Both the position numbers and the translations under genes were made by a program. The notes beneath the pieces were generated by a model, which saw only the letters and a list, made by a program, of their open reading frames with translations, had not been told where the DNA came from and did no database searches. A stretch of 64,000 nucleotides of DNA from Pseudomonas lurida (lineage in GTDB: Bacteria > Pseudomonadota > Gammaproteobacteria > Pseudomonadales > Pseudomonadaceae): contig NZ_JAAMRE010000002.1 in NCBI RefSeq assembly GCF_013522705.1, forward strand, positions 62,001 through 126,000. The letters are read 5' to 3'. Within the stretch, counting starts at the first letter, position 1, and the number at the start of each line of letters is the position of its first letter. Shown here in pieces: positions 27,363-39,517 of the stretch.

Positions 27363-29468
27363 CTAGGCACGCATGCGGGTGATGCGGATGACTCCCGTCA
27401 AGGCGCGCAGCTTCTTGATCACGCGGGCCAGGTGCACGCGATCGTGCACGCTGACCACCAGTTGGACCACGCTGATGCGACCATCGCGTTCGTCCATGCT
27501 GATCTTCTCGATGTTGCCGTCGGCCGCATTGACGCTGCTGGCCAGCAGAGCGATCAGGCCGCGCTGGTGTTCCAGCTCTACGCGCAGCTCGACATTGAAC
27601 TCGCCGGTGACATCCTTGGCCCACGAGAGCTGGATGCATTTTTCCGGGTTGTGGCGGATTTCGGAGATGTTGCGGCAGTTGTCCAGGTGCACCACCATGC
27701 CTTTGCCGGCGGACAAGTGGCCGACGATCGGATCGCCCGGGATCGGTGTGCAGCATTTGGCGTAGCTGAGCACCAGGCCCTCGGTGCCGCGAATCGCCAG
27801 TGGGCCTTCCGGGCTTGGCAGTTGTTCGCCTTCGCCCAGCAGGCGGCGGGCGACCACATAGGCCATGCGGTTGCCCAGGCCGATGTCTTCGAGCAGGTCT
27901 TCGATGGTTTCCTGGCGATATTCGTGAAGCATCGCCTGCACGCGCTCCTGGGGAATTTTGTCCAGGGCGCTGTCGAAGCCGTTGAGCACCTTGTTCAGCA
28001 GGCGTTCGCCCAGGCTGATGGACTCGGAACGGCGCTGCAGTTTGAGAGCATGGCGAATGTGTGTGCGGGCTTTGCCGGTGACCACGAAATTGAGCCATGC
28101 CGGATTCGGGCGGGCGCCCGGTGCGCTGACGATCTCTACGGTGGAGCCGCTTTGCAGCGGCTCCGACAGCGGGGCCAGGCGCCGGTTGATCCGACAGGCT
28201 ATGCAGCTATTGCCCACATCGGTGTGCACCGCGTAGGCGAAATCGACCGCTGTGGAGCCCTTGGGCAGCTCCATGATCCGGCCTTTGGGCGTGAACACGT
28301 AGACCTCGTCCGGGAACAGGTCGATTTTCACGCTTTCGATAAATTCGAGGGAGTTGCCCGCGCGTTGCTGCATTTCCAGCACGCCTTTGACCCACTGGCG
28401 AGCACGGGCGTGGGTGCCCTTGGGCTGTTCGTCGCCACTGGATTTGTACAGCCAATGGGCGGCGATGCCGTTGTTGGCCATCTCTTCCATTTCCCGAGTG
28501 CGGATCTGGATCTCGATCGGCACGCCATGCATCCCGAACAGCGTGGTATGCAGCGACTGATAGCCGTTGGCTTTGGGAATGGCGATGTAGTCCTTGAAGC
28601 GGCCGGGCAGGGGCTTGTACAAATTATGTACAGCGCCGAGTACGCGGTAGCAGGTATCCACCTTGTCGACGATGATCCGGAACGCATACACGTCCATGAT
28701 TTCGTTAAAGGCCCGACGTTTGCCGCGCATCTTCTTATAGATGCCGTAGATGTGTTTCTGTCGGCCACTGACCTCGCCTTCGATCTCGTCAATCGCCAGG
28801 CAATGGCTCAATGACTCTTCGATCTTGTTGACGATTTCCTTGCGGTTGCCTCGGGCGCGCTTGACCGCCTGGTAGATGCGCGCCGAACGCATCGGGTGCA
28901 TCGCCTTGAAGCCGAGGTCTTCGAACTCGATGCGAATGGCGTGCATGCCCAGCCGGTTAGCGATGGGGGCGTAGATTTCCAGGGTTTCCTTGGCGATGCG
29001 CCGGCGTTTTTCGCCGGACAGCACTTCCAGCGTGCGCATGTTGTGCAGCCGGTCGGCCAGCTTGACCAGGATCACGCGGATATCGCGGGCCATGGCCATG
29101 GCCATCTTCTGGAAGTTTTCCGCCTGGGCTTCGGCCTTGGTCTCGAAGTTCATCTGGGTCAGTTTGCTGACCCCGTCGACCAGTTCGGCCACGGTTTCGC
29201 CGAACTGGGAACTGAGCGCTTCCTTGGCGATACCGGTGTCTTCGATCACGTCATGCAGCATCGCGGCCATCAGGCTCTGATGGTCCATGTGCATGTCCGC
29301 AAGAATATTGGCCACCGCAAGAGGATGGGTGACATACGCCTCGCCACTGCGGCGGCGTTGGCCGTCGTGGGCTTGTTCGGCGTAGAAATACGCTCGGCGG
29401 ACCAGATTGACCTGGTCTGGGCCGAGGTAGGCCGATAAGCGATCGGCGAGGGCGTCTATGCTCGGCAA
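27363..29468 (-). CDS. spoT: Bifunctional (p)ppGpp synthetase/hydrolase SpoT
   Basis: The 701-residue protein contains an HD hydrolase domain with HDVIED (72-77), a synthetase domain, a TGS domain (about 385-445, [24 protein letters not shown]) and a C-terminal ACT domain. It controls the stringent response by making and degrading (p)ppGpp. The start codon is TTG at 29468, supported by AGGAG eight bases upstream. It is downstream of rpoZ on the same strand. Confidence 0.95.
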   Translation of the reverse strand: MPSIDALADRLSAYLGPDQVNLVRRAYFYAEQAHDGQRRRSGEAYVTHPLAVANILADMHMDHQSLMAAMLHDVIEDTGIAKEALSSQFGETVAELVDGVSKLTQMNFETKAEAQAENFQKMAMAMARDIRVILVKLADRLHNMRTLEVLSGEKRRRIAKETLEIYAPIANRLGMHAIRIEFEDLGFKAMHPMRSARIYQAVKRARGNRKEIVNKIEESLSHCLAIDEIEGEVSGRQKHIYGIYKKMRGKRRAFNEIMDVYAFRIIVDKVDTCYRVLGAVHNLYKPLPGRFKDYIAIPKANGYQSLHTTLFGMHGVPIEIQIRTREMEEMANNGIAAHWLYKSSGDEQPKGTHARARQWVKGVLEMQQRAGNSLEFIESVKIDLFPDEVYVFTPKGRIMELPKGSTAVDFAYAVHTDVGNSCIACRINRRLAPLSEPLQSGSTVEIVSAPGARPNPAWLNFVVTGKARTHIRHALKLQRRSESISLGERLLNKVLNGFDSALDKIPQERVQAMLHEYRQETIEDLLEDIGLGNRMAYVVARRLLGEGEQLPSPEGPLAIRGTEGLVLSYAKCCTPIPGDPIVGHLSAGKGMVVHLDNCRNISEIRHNPEKCIQLSWAKDVTGEFNVELRVELEHQRGLIALLASSVNAADGNIEKISMDERDGRISVVQLVVSVHDRVHLARVIKKLRALTGVIRITRMRA

Positions 29469-29528
29469 AGTGTGAACTCCTGCCGATGGCTGTGACCCCG
29501 CGCCGTGCTACGTCGACCAGGCATAGGC

Positions 29529-29792
29529 TTAGACGGCCTCGTTGGACTCGTCCTCGAACGCTGCGAACAGCGGTTCGTCTTCAACGATTTCGGCGTTGGC
29601 GATGAACTCGTAGCTCATCAGGCCCTCGGCGATTTCACGCAGGGCGACAACGGTCGGCTTGTCGTTTTCCCACTGGACCAGGGGCTCTTTGCCGCCAGTG
29701 GCCAGTTGACGGGCACGCTTGGTAGAGAGCATGACCAGCTCAAAGCGGTTATCCACGTGTTCTAGGCAGTCTTCAACGGTTACGCGGGCCAT
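29529..29792 (-). CDS. rpoZ: RNA polymerase omega subunit
   Basis: The 87-residue protein has the omega signature [21 protein letters not shown], then [14 protein letters not shown]. Omega helps assemble RNA polymerase and forms a ppGpp site with beta'. It lies 60 bases upstream of spoT, the widely conserved rpoZ-spoT arrangement. Confidence 0.97.
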   Translation of the reverse strand: MARVTVEDCLEHVDNRFELVMLSTKRARQLATGGKEPLVQWENDKPTVVALREIAEGLMSYEFIANAEIVEDEPLFAAFEDESNEAV

Positions 29793-29854
29793 GGTATTCC
29801 TCGGAGCGAATGCAAGATGCGCGCTGCCCGGTTGGGCGAGCGGACTGAGCAGTT

Positions 29855-29892
29855 TAAAAAATCACCAGCGTTTAGGGAAGCGCTGATTTTTC
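29855..29892 (-). terminator. Terminator after gmk
   Basis: On the minus strand CAGCG and CGCTG form a stem flanked by AAAAAT and ATTTTTT, giving an extended hairpin with a T-rich tail about 70 bases after the gmk stop. It separates yicC-gmk from rpoZ-spoT. Confidence 0.6.
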
Positions 29893-29959
29893 GCGGAACT
29901 TCGCCAAACCGCTGCAAGCGCCAATGTAAAGCCCTTGCAGGGGTTTTGGGAAGCGTCAA

Positions 29960-31454
<1,495 letters not shown>

Positions 31455-31625
31455 GCGGGTACCTCGCGTTGCAGTCCCGCGATCACGGGCTGATGGGTAA
31501 ATGAAGCAGGCAGGCTGCGAAGGCGCAGGATTGTAGCGCAGTGGGACGAATGCGCCCAAACAAAGGGCGACGGGCCGAGCATTCGTAACTGAATTTTTAG
31601 AAGTGCCCCGAAGCGGTTCGCGGCT

Positions 31626-31631
31626 CTATAA
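31626..31631 (+). promoter_or_regulatory. Possible -10 element for rph
   Basis: A consensus TATAAT lies 38 bases before the rph ATG. No good -35 is seen at the expected distance. Confidence 0.4.
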
Positions 31632-31668
31632 TGCCCGGCAGTTTTCGTCCTCAGTACAGGTATCCCCT

Positions 31669-32391
31669 ATGAAACGTCCAAGTGGTCGCGTTGCCGATCA
31701 GCTCCGCTCGATCCGCATCACCCGCAACTACACCAAACACGCCGAGGGATCCGTACTGGTCGAGTTTGGCGATACCAAGGTCATCTGCACCGTCAGTGTC
31801 GAAAATGGCGTGCCGCGTTTCCTCAAGGGTCAGGGCCAGGGCTGGTTGACCGCCGAATACGGCATGTTGCCGCGCGCGACCGGCGAGCGTAACCAGCGGG
31901 AGGCCAGCCGAGGCAAGCAGGGCGGTCGTACCTTGGAAATCCAGCGCCTGATCGGTCGCTCCCTGCGCGCCGCCCTGGATATGTCCAAGCTGGGCGACGT
32001 GACCCTGTATGTCGATTGCGACGTAATACAGGCCGACGGCGGTACTCGCACCGCGTCCATTACCGGCGCCATGGTGGCCCTGGTCGACGCCCTGAAAGTG
32101 ATCAAGAAGCGTGGCGGCCTCAAGGCCGGCGATCCACTCAAACAGATGATTGCCGCGGTGTCGGTCGGTATGTACCAGGGCGAGCCTGTGCTGGACCTGG
32201 ATTACCTGGAAGACTCTGCCGCCGAAACCGACCTCAACGTGGTGATGACCAGCACCGGTGGTTTCATCGAAGTGCAGGGCACCGCTGAAGGCGCGCCATT
32301 CCAGCCGGCCGACCTGAACGCCATGCTGGCCTTGGCCCAGAAAGGCATGAGCGAAATTTTCGAACTGCAGAACGCCGCCCTGGCCGACTGA
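31669..32391 (+). CDS. rph: Ribonuclease PH
   Basis: The 240-residue protein begins [27 protein letters not shown] and carries [22 protein letters not shown] and [16 protein letters not shown]. It is a phosphorolytic 3' exoribonuclease that trims tRNA precursors, and it is full length. It is divergent from yicC; a DUF4870 gene follows after 22 bases and may be cotranscribed. Confidence 0.96.
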   Translation: MKRPSGRVADQLRSIRITRNYTKHAEGSVLVEFGDTKVICTVSVENGVPRFLKGQGQGWLTAEYGMLPRATGERNQREASRGKQGGRTLEIQRLIGRSLRAALDMSKLGDVTLYVDCDVIQADGGTRTASITGAMVALVDALKVIKKRGGLKAGDPLKQMIAAVSVGMYQGEPVLDLDYLEDSAAETDLNVVMTSTGGFIEVQGTAEGAPFQPADLNAMLALAQKGMSEIFELQNAALAD

Positions 32392-32413
32392 AACCGCCTC
32401 AAGGAGAAGCGCC

Positions 32414-32782
32414 ATGAATGACAGCCAAATGCCGGTACCTACGCCTTCCTACGAGGTTCGGCAGAGTGCAATGTTGTGCCACCTCGCGGCGTTCCTCGGG
32501 TTTGTGTTCCCTTTCGGCAGTGTCGTGGGGCCGCTGATCCTGTGGCAGATGAAGAAGGAAGTGGACCCGTTCATCGACGATCAGGGGAAGGAAGCCTTGA
32601 ACTTTCAGATCACCGTGGCTATCGCCTGGTTGGTCTGCATCGTGCTCGCGTTCGCCGTGATTGGGTTTTTCCTGATGATGGCCCTGGCGATTGCCACGGT
32701 GGTGCTGACCATCATCGGCGGCATCAAGGCCAACAACGGCATCGCTTATCGCTATCCGCTGACCTGGCGTCTGGTTAAATAA
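32414..32782 (+). CDS. DUF4870 (Tic20-like) small membrane protein
   Basis: The 122-residue protein has three to four hydrophobic helices (about 22-45, 65-105) around DPFIDDQGKEALNFQITVAI, which is typical of DUF4870. The function is unknown. An AAGGAG precedes the ATG. It ends just before a shared terminator with the convergent crc. Confidence 0.88.
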   Translation: MNDSQMPVPTPSYEVRQSAMLCHLAAFLGFVFPFGSVVGPLILWQMKKEVDPFIDDQGKEALNFQITVAIAWLVCIVLAFAVIGFFLMMALAIATVVLTIIGGIKANNGIAYRYPLTWRLVK

Positions 32783-32790
32783 TGACCGCC

Positions 32791-32825
32791 CACAAAAAAA
32801 CCGACAGTGATGTCGGTTTTTTTGT
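32791..32825. terminator. Bidirectional terminator between the DUF4870 gene and crc
   Basis: AAAAAAACCGACA and TGTCGGTTTTTTT form a hairpin with A and T runs on both sides, so it can end transcription from either direction. Confidence 0.9.
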
Positions 32826-32840
32826 GCCTGGAAAAAGACC

Positions 32841-33620
32841 TTAGATGGTCAGTGTCCAGTCGTAGTCCACGATCAACGGCGCATGCTGCGAGAAACGCGG
32901 CTGGCGCGGCAAGCGCGCGCTGCGAACGAACCGGCGCAGACCTGGGGTCAGCAGCTGGTAGTCGAAACGCCAGCCCAGGTTGAGCATTTCGGCCTGTTCG
33001 TTGTCCGGCCACCAGCTGTACTGGTCGCCTTCACGGCTGACTTCGCGCAGGGCATCGACATAACCCATGTTGCCGACAATCTCGTCCATCCAGGCCCGCT
33101 CCGGCGCCAGGAAGCCTGGAGATTGCTGGCTGTCGCGCCAATTCTTGATATCCAGCTTCTGTTGCGCCACGTACAGCGAGCCACAATAAATGTACTCGCG
33201 ACGTTTGCGCCGCTGCTTATCCAGGTAACGGGCGAAATCGTCCATTAGCTTGAATTTCTGGTTCAAGTCTTCATCGCCGTTCTGCCCTGATGGTAGCAGC
33301 AAGGTCGCGATGCTGACCTTGTCGAAATCGGCTTGCAGGTAGCGCCCGTAGCGGTCGGCTGTCTCGAAGCCGAGGCCGCTGATGACCGCCTTGGGTTGCA
33401 ACCGCGAGTACAAAGCCACGCCACCTTGAGTGGGCACTTCGGCATCGCAGGCATAAAGGAAGTAGCCATCCAATTGGAAGGCTGGGTCGTCCAGTTCAAA
33501 GGCGGAGGCGCGGGTATCCTGCAGGCAGATGACGTCGGCATTCTGGGCTTGCAGCCAACTGAGCAAACCACGCTCGACTGCAGCCTGAATACCATTAACG
33601 TTCACACTGATGATCCGCAT
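32841..33620 (-). CDS. crc: Catabolite repression control protein Crc
   Basis: The 259-residue protein has the exonuclease III/EEP fold (MRIISVNVNGIQAAVERG, then DVICLQDTRA, and HAPLIVDYDW at the end). Crc has lost nuclease activity and works with Hfq to block translation of catabolic mRNAs. ATG 33620 gives the known N-terminus; the upstream frame to 33656 is not conserved. It is divergent from pyrE with an 82-base gap. Confidence 0.95.
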   Translation of the reverse strand: MRIISVNVNGIQAAVERGLLSWLQAQNADVICLQDTRASAFELDDPAFQLDGYFLYACDAEVPTQGGVALYSRLQPKAVISGLGFETADRYGRYLQADFDKVSIATLLLPSGQNGDEDLNQKFKLMDDFARYLDKQRRKRREYIYCGSLYVAQQKLDIKNWRDSQQSPGFLAPERAWMDEIVGNMGYVDALREVSREGDQYSWWPDNEQAEMLNLGWRFDYQLLTPGLRRFVRSARLPRQPRFSQHAPLIVDYDWTLTI

Positions 33621-33641
33621 AAATGGCCCCAAAAATCGCGT

Positions 33642-33658
33642 GCGTGTATGATACACGC
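33642..33658. promoter_or_regulatory. Palindrome between crc and pyrE
   Basis: GCGTGTAT-G-ATACACGC is a perfect 8-bp inverted repeat. It overlaps a -10-like TATGAT on the plus strand and sits centrally in the divergent gap. It could be an operator; the ligand is unknown. Confidence 0.45.
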
Positions 33659-33702
33659 CGTCTACCTAATTAGCTAAATCCGTGGTATCTGAGGCTTTTT
33701 TC

Positions 33703-34350
33703 ATGCAGGCGTATCAACGCGATTTCATTCGTTTTGCCATCGATCGCGGGGTTTTGCGCTTCGGTGAGTTCACCCTCAAGTCCGGGCGCACCAGCCCGTA
33801 CTTCTTCAATGCCGGCTTGTTCAACTCCGGTTCCGCCCTGGCGCAGCTGGGTCGTTTCTACGCGGCGGCCATCGTTGAAAGCGGTATTGCCTTCGACGTG
33901 CTGTTTGGCCCTGCCTACAAAGGCATCCCTTTGGCTGCCGCTACGGCCGTGGCTCTGGCCGAGCATCATGGGCGCGATTTGCCGTGGTGCTTCAACCGTA
34001 AGGAAGCCAAGGCCCATGGCGAGGGCGGCAGCCTGGTAGGCGCGCCACTGACCGGTGATGTGCTGATCATCGACGACGTGATCACTGCCGGCACGGCGAT
34101 CCGTGAAGTGATGCAGATCATCGCGTCCCAGGAAGGCGCCAAGGCCGCCGGTGTGCTGATCGCACTGAACCGCCAGGAGCGCGGCAACGGTGAATTGTCG
34201 GCGATCCAGGAAGTGGAGCGCGATTTCGACATTCCAGTGGTAAGCATCGTGTCGCTGAACCAGGTGTTGCAGTTCCTGGAAGATGATCCGCAGCTTAAGC
34301 AGCACTTGCCTGCTGTTCGTGCATACCGCGAGCAGTTCGGCGTTCAGTAA
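33703..34350 (+). CDS. pyrE: Orotate phosphoribosyltransferase
   Basis: The 215-residue protein has FALKSGR-like [16 protein letters not shown] and the PRPP-binding loop [17 protein letters not shown]. It converts orotate and PRPP to OMP in pyrimidine synthesis. ATG 33703 has GAGG upstream; a GTG at 33682 is a less likely start. It is convergent with argB across a terminator. Confidence 0.96.
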   Translation: MQAYQRDFIRFAIDRGVLRFGEFTLKSGRTSPYFFNAGLFNSGSALAQLGRFYAAAIVESGIAFDVLFGPAYKGIPLAAATAVALAEHHGRDLPWCFNRKEAKAHGEGGSLVGAPLTGDVLIIDDVITAGTAIREVMQIIASQEGAKAAGVLIALNRQERGNGELSAIQEVERDFDIPVVSIVSLNQVLQFLEDDPQLKQHLPAVRAYREQFGVQ

Positions 34351-34362
34351 TCGCCGAACCAT

Positions 34363-34402
34363 TAAAAAGCCCCGCTCAATCAGGTTGAGCGGGGCTTTTT
34401 GT
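34363..34402. terminator. Bidirectional terminator between pyrE and argB
   Basis: AAAAAGCCCCGCTCAA and TTGAGCGGGGCTTTTT form a long GC-rich hairpin with A and T runs on both sides. Confidence 0.92.
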
Positions 34403-34412
34403 TGTCAGCGGT

Positions 34413-35318
<906 letters not shown>

Positions 35319-35336
35319 TCAGGGCTCCGGTAAAAA

Positions 35337-36734
35337 TCAGAACGGTAATTGGAGATCAGGGGCAACACGTTTCAACTGGGCGTGGAACACGTCCTTGATG
35401 CGCTGCAACTCAGCCTCGGTATCCGCCTCGAAACGCAGCACCAGCACCGGTGTGGTGTTGGAGGCGCGAACCAGGCCCCAGCCTTTGGCGTAATCGACTC
35501 GCACACCATCAATGGACGTCAGGTTGGCGCCTTCACCCCATTGCGCATCGTGCAGAGCGTCAATGATGCTGAATTTGCTCTCCTCGGTCACATGGATATT
35601 GATCTCTGGCGTGGAAATATCGTTCGGGAAGGTCTGAAACAGCTCTTCGGCGGTGGATTTTTCCTTGCTGAGGATCTCCAGCAGGCGCGCGGCGCTGTAA
35701 ATGCCGTCGTCAAAGCCGAACCAGCGTTCCTTGAAGAACACGTGGCCGCTCATTTCGCCGGCGAGCAGGGCGCCGGTTTCCTTCATTTTCTTTTTGATCA
35801 ACGAGTGACCGGTCTTCCACATGAGCGGGCGACCGCCATATTCCTTGATCAGCGGCGTGAGGCGGCGGGTGCACTTCACGTCAAAAATGATCTCGGCGTT
35901 GGGGTTGCGCTTGACCACGTCGCGGGCGAACAGCATCAGCAGGCGGTCGGCGAACACGTTTACGCCGGTGTTGGTCACCACGCCCACACGATCGCCATCG
36001 CCGTCGAAGGCCAGGCCGACGTCAGCGCCGGTTTCCTTGACCTTGGCGATCAGGTCCACCAGGTTCTCAGGTTTGCCCGGGTCCGGGTGGTGATTGGGGA
36101 AGTTGCCGTCCACGTCGCAGAACAGCGGGACGACCTGGCAGTTCAGGGCTTCGAGCAATTGCGGGGCGATTACACCGGCCGCGCCGTTGCCGCAGTCCAC
36201 CACCACTTTCAGGCGGCGCTCCAGTTTGACGTCGCCGGTGATTTCATCGGAGTAGCGCTGCAGGATGTCGACCTTGGTGATGCTGCCCTGACCGCTGGTC
36301 AGGTCATTGGTTTTAAGGCGTGTGTGCAGGGCCTGGATCTGTTCATTGGCCAGGGTGTCGCCGGCAATGACAATCTTGAAGCCGTTGTAGTCCGACGGGT
36401 TGTGGCTGCCAGTGAGCATTACGCCAGACTTGCCGGCCAGGACGTTTGCCGCGTAGTACAGCGCCGGTGTCGGCACCAGGCCCACATCGCTGACATGGCA
36501 GCCGCTGTCGGCCAAGCCCTGGATGAGTTGCTCCACCAGCTCCGGACCGGACAAGCGCCCATCGCGGCCGACGCAGACATTGGGCTCGCCTTGGGCCAGA
36601 CTTTGGGCACCGATGGCGCGGCCAATCCAGTAAGCGGTTTCGGCGGTCAGGGTTTTGGGTACGACGCCGCGAATATCGTAGGCGCGAAAAATGCTGTCTG
36701 GGAACGTCGGGGCTACACGGGCTGCGGTACTCAT
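35337..36734 (-). CDS. algC: Phosphomannomutase/phosphoglucomutase AlgC
   Basis: The 465-residue protein has the catalytic serine loop TGSHNPSD (Ser110), the metal loop DGDGDRVG, the sugar-selectivity GEMSGH and the phosphate-binding RASNTTP. It interconverts hexose 1- and 6-phosphates for alginate, LPS and rhamnolipid precursors. It is the short form, without a long N-terminal membrane extension. ATG 36734 gives the family N-terminus. The 267-base gap to dut shows no exact AlgR box. Confidence 0.95.
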   Translation of the reverse strand: MSTAARVAPTFPDSIFRAYDIRGVVPKTLTAETAYWIGRAIGAQSLAQGEPNVCVGRDGRLSGPELVEQLIQGLADSGCHVSDVGLVPTPALYYAANVLAGKSGVMLTGSHNPSDYNGFKIVIAGDTLANEQIQALHTRLKTNDLTSGQGSITKVDILQRYSDEITGDVKLERRLKVVVDCGNGAAGVIAPQLLEALNCQVVPLFCDVDGNFPNHHPDPGKPENLVDLIAKVKETGADVGLAFDGDGDRVGVVTNTGVNVFADRLLMLFARDVVKRNPNAEIIFDVKCTRRLTPLIKEYGGRPLMWKTGHSLIKKKMKETGALLAGEMSGHVFFKERWFGFDDGIYSAARLLEILSKEKSTAEELFQTFPNDISTPEINIHVTEESKFSIIDALHDAQWGEGANLTSIDGVRVDYAKGWGLVRASNTTPVLVLRFEADTEAELQRIKDVFHAQLKRVAPDLQLPF

Positions 36735-36965
36735 CGCGGGGGGAAACTCCATCTGAAGGGGGGGCAAGGCTGGCCTAATTGGGGGTGGCCGGCAGGCTCA
36801 AGCTGAAGGGTATGACGGCGTTTTCGGCAGAGAGTTCGTGGTGCAAAAATGCCATCGCCGCTCGCCCATCGTCGCCGTATCCGCATAATGCTTTGATTTT
36901 AATGGAAAAATATTGCCATTTAACTTCACGCATTCTTCGTCCTGAATGACCTTGCCAGGGGCGTT

Positions 36966-36985
36966 AAGCCGGACGTCAGTGTCCG
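36966..36985 (-). terminator. Hairpin after dut
   Basis: GCCGGAC and GTCCGGC form a 7-bp stem about 17 bases after the dut stop on the minus strand. The following TTAACG is not a real T run, so termination would be weak. Confidence 0.35.
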
Positions 36986-37001
36986 GCCCGATTCAGCTTA
37001 G

Positions 37002-37457
37002 TCAGTGGCTGCCGGAATGCCCAAAACCGCCCGCACCGCGTTGGGTTTCGTCGAATTCCTCTACCAGTTCGAAGTGCGCCTGCACCACCGGCACCAGCAC
37101 CAATTGGGCAATGCGCTCGCCGACGGCGATGTTGAAGGCGGTTTGCCCACGGTTCCAGCACGACACCATCAGCTCGCCCTGATAGTCCGAATCGATCAGG
37201 CCCACCAGGTTGCCCAGCACGATGCCGTGCTTATGGCCCAGGCCGGAACGCGGCAGGATCAGTGCCGCCAGGCCCGGATCGCCCACGTAGATCGACAGGC
37301 CGGTGGGGATCAGCAGGGTCTGGCCCGGTTCAAGCACGGTGTCTTGCTTGAGCATGGCGCGCAGGTCCAGGCCGGCGGAGCCTGGTGTGGCGTAGGCCGG
37401 CAATGGGAAGTCGGTACCGAGGCGGGGGTCGAGGATCTTGGCTTGCAAAGCGTGCAT
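37002..37457 (-). CDS. dut: dUTP diphosphatase
   Basis: The 151-residue protein contains all five dUTPase motifs: [36 protein letters not shown] and [10 protein letters not shown]. It hydrolyses dUTP to dUMP, keeping uracil out of DNA and supplying thymidylate synthesis. ATG 37457 is the family start; the frame upstream lies in coaBC. It follows coaBC by 5 bases. Confidence 0.97.
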   Translation of the reverse strand: MHALQAKILDPRLGTDFPLPAYATPGSAGLDLRAMLKQDTVLEPGQTLLIPTGLSIYVGDPGLAALILPRSGLGHKHGIVLGNLVGLIDSDYQGELMVSCWNRGQTAFNIAVGERIAQLVLVPVVQAHFELVEEFDETQRGAGGFGHSGSH

Positions 37458-37462
37458 GGAAA

Positions 37463-38671
37463 TTAAACCTGGTTCAGCCGTTGGGCGATAAAAGAGATCA
37501 GTTGGCGGGCAATCTTGCCCTTGCTGGTCTGGGCGAAAAGGGTGGCGTGCAGCTCGCGGTCGATCACGCTGCAAGCGTTTTCCTCGCTGTTGAAGCCGAT
37601 GCTCGGGTTGGCGACATCATTGGCAACGATCAAGTCGAGGTTTTTGTCTTTCAGCTTGCGCGCGGCATAGTCCAGCAGGTTTTCGGTCTCGGCGGCAAAG
37701 CCGACACTGAACGGGCGGTCCGGGCGTGTGGCGATGGTGGCCAGAATGTCCGGGTTGCGCACCATTTGCAGGAGCAGGCCATCGCCGCTGGTAGGGTCTT
37801 TCTTGAGTTTTTGCGGGGCGACGACTTCTGGACGGTAGTCCGCAACCGCTGCCGAGGCGATGAACAGGTCACATGGAATGGCCGCTTCGCAGGCCGCCAG
37901 CATGTCGCGGGCGCTGACCACATCAATGCGCGTCACGCGATCCGGCGTCGGCAAATGCACCGGGCCAGTGATGAGCGTGACACGCGCGCCTGCCTCAACC
38001 GCTGCTTCGGCCAGGGCAAACCCCATTTTCCCTGAGCTATGGTTGGTGATGTAGCGCACCGGGTCGATGTTTTCCTGGGTCGGGCCTGCGGTAATCAGCA
38101 CGTGCTTACCGGTAAGGGCCAGGTGTTGGAAACACTCGGCGGCACACAGGGCCAAGTCGGTGGCTTCGAGCATGCGGCCCATGCCCACGTCACCGCAGGC
38201 CTGGCTGCCGGAGGCCGGGCCGAACACCTTCAGGCCACGGCTTTGCAGGAGTTGAGTGTTGGACTGGGTTGCCGGGTCGCGCCACATTGCCTGGTTCATG
38301 GCCGGAGCGATGGCAACGGTGGCGTCGGTGGCCAGTACCAGAGTGGTGAGCAGATCGTCGGCGATACCTTGGGCCAGGCGCGCGATCAGGTCGGCGGTGG
38401 CCGGGGCGATCAACACCAGGTCGGCCCATTTGGCCAGCTCGATATGGCCCATGGCGGCTTCGGCGGCGGGGTCGAGCAGGTCCAGGTGAACCGGGTGGCC
38501 GGACAGGGCCTGCATGGTCAGCGGGGTGATGAACTCACTGCCGCCGCGGGTCATGACCACGCGCACTTCGGCGCCTTGGTCGAGAAGCCTGCGAACCAAC
38601 TCTGCGCTCTTGTAAGCGGCAATGCCGCCGCCGACGCCGAGAACGATGCGTTTCCGATACAGACGCTGCAT
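37463..38671 (-). CDS. coaBC: Bifunctional phosphopantothenoylcysteine synthetase/decarboxylase
   Basis: The 402-residue protein joins a flavoprotein CoaC domain (about 1-185, with [18 protein letters not shown] and PAMNQAMW) to a CoaB synthetase domain (about 188-400, with [22 protein letters not shown]). Together they convert 4'-phosphopantothenate to 4'-phosphopantetheine for CoA. It is the first gene of the coaBC-dut unit and divergent from radC. Confidence 0.96.
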   Translation of the reverse strand: MQRLYRKRIVLGVGGGIAAYKSAELVRRLLDQGAEVRVVMTRGGSEFITPLTMQALSGHPVHLDLLDPAAEAAMGHIELAKWADLVLIAPATADLIARLAQGIADDLLTTLVLATDATVAIAPAMNQAMWRDPATQSNTQLLQSRGLKVFGPASGSQACGDVGMGRMLEATDLALCAAECFQHLALTGKHVLITAGPTQENIDPVRYITNHSSGKMGFALAEAAVEAGARVTLITGPVHLPTPDRVTRIDVVSARDMLAACEAAIPCDLFIASAAVADYRPEVVAPQKLKKDPTSGDGLLLQMVRNPDILATIATRPDRPFSVGFAAETENLLDYAARKLKDKNLDLIVANDVANPSIGFNSEENACSVIDRELHATLFAQTSKGKIARQLISFIAQRLNQV

Positions 38672-38814
38672 TGGTTTGCCTTTCCAGTTCAGTGAAGCCA
38701 GTTCAGTGACGCCTGCGATGCCCCCTCCCCAGGTGAAATCGCAGGCAAAAAAGAGGGCCTACGATAACACAGCGACCGCCACGCAACAGCGGCGCACATG
38801 CACAGGGAGGTGGG

Positions 38815-39489
38815 ATGAGTATTCGCGATTGGCCGGCGGCAGAGCGACCACGGGAGAAACTTTTGGAATGGGGCGCAGCGAGTCTGTCGGACGCCGAACT
38901 GCTGGCGATTTTTCTGCGCACGGGGGTGGCGGGGCGCAGCGCTGTGGACCTTGCGCGCCATTTGTTGGCGCAGTTCGGCGGCCTGCGCCCGTTGCTCGAG
39001 GCCAGCCAGGCGCTGTTCAACCAGCAATTGGGGCTGGGGCCGGCGAAGTATGCGCAACTGCAGGCCGTGCTGGAAATGTCCCGGCGGCACATGGCCGAAC
39101 GGCTGCGCCATGACTCGGTGCTGGAAAGTCCGGTAGCGGTGCGCGACTACCTCAAGGCGCTGTTACGGCATGAGCCCCACGAGATATTCGGTTGCCTGTT
39201 CCTCGACTCGCGGCATCGGGTGCTGGGTTTCGAGGCGCTGTCCGAAGGCACCATCGATGCGGCGGTGGTTTATCCACGGCAAGTGGTCAAGCGCGCCTTG
39301 GCCTATAACGCGGCGGCGCTGATCCTGTGTCACAACCATCCTTCCGGCAGCCTTGAACCCAGCGCGGCTGATCGAAAATTGACCAAGCTGCTGCAAAAGG
39401 CTCTGGAAGTCGTGGATGTGCGGGTGCTGGACCACATCATCGTCGGGGATGGCGACCCGCTGTCGATGGCCGAGTATGGATGGATGTGA
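38815..39489 (+). CDS. radC: RadC/YeeS-family JAB-domain protein
   Basis: The 224-residue protein has the RadC N-terminus [17 protein letters not shown] and a C-terminal JAB/MPN metal motif [14 protein letters not shown]. Despite the name, a DNA-repair role is not established. An AGGGAGGT precedes the ATG. A GC-rich hairpin follows the stop directly. Confidence 0.94.
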   Translation: MSIRDWPAAERPREKLLEWGAASLSDAELLAIFLRTGVAGRSAVDLARHLLAQFGGLRPLLEASQALFNQQLGLGPAKYAQLQAVLEMSRRHMAERLRHDSVLESPVAVRDYLKALLRHEPHEIFGCLFLDSRHRVLGFEALSEGTIDAAVVYPRQVVKRALAYNAAALILCHNHPSGSLEPSAADRKLTKLLQKALEVVDVRVLDHIIVGDGDPLSMAEYGWM

Positions 39490-39510
39490 CCCCGCCCGGT
39501 AAGGGCGGGG
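39490..39510. terminator. GC-rich hairpin between radC and the binding-protein gene
   Basis: CCCCGCCC and GGGCGGGG form an 8-bp stem with a 5-base loop between two convergent genes. There is no T run on either side, so it may be a weak terminator or a transcript-end stabiliser. Confidence 0.5.
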
Positions 39511-39517
39511 CACAGGC

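Noticed and set aside
27345..28814. Plus-strand open frame of 489 codons opposite spoT
   Set aside because: Antisense to spoT; no start signal or domain.
36735..37001. AlgR binding site upstream of algC
   Set aside because: A TTCTTCGTCC stretch resembles the CCGTTCGTC box but is not close enough to call.
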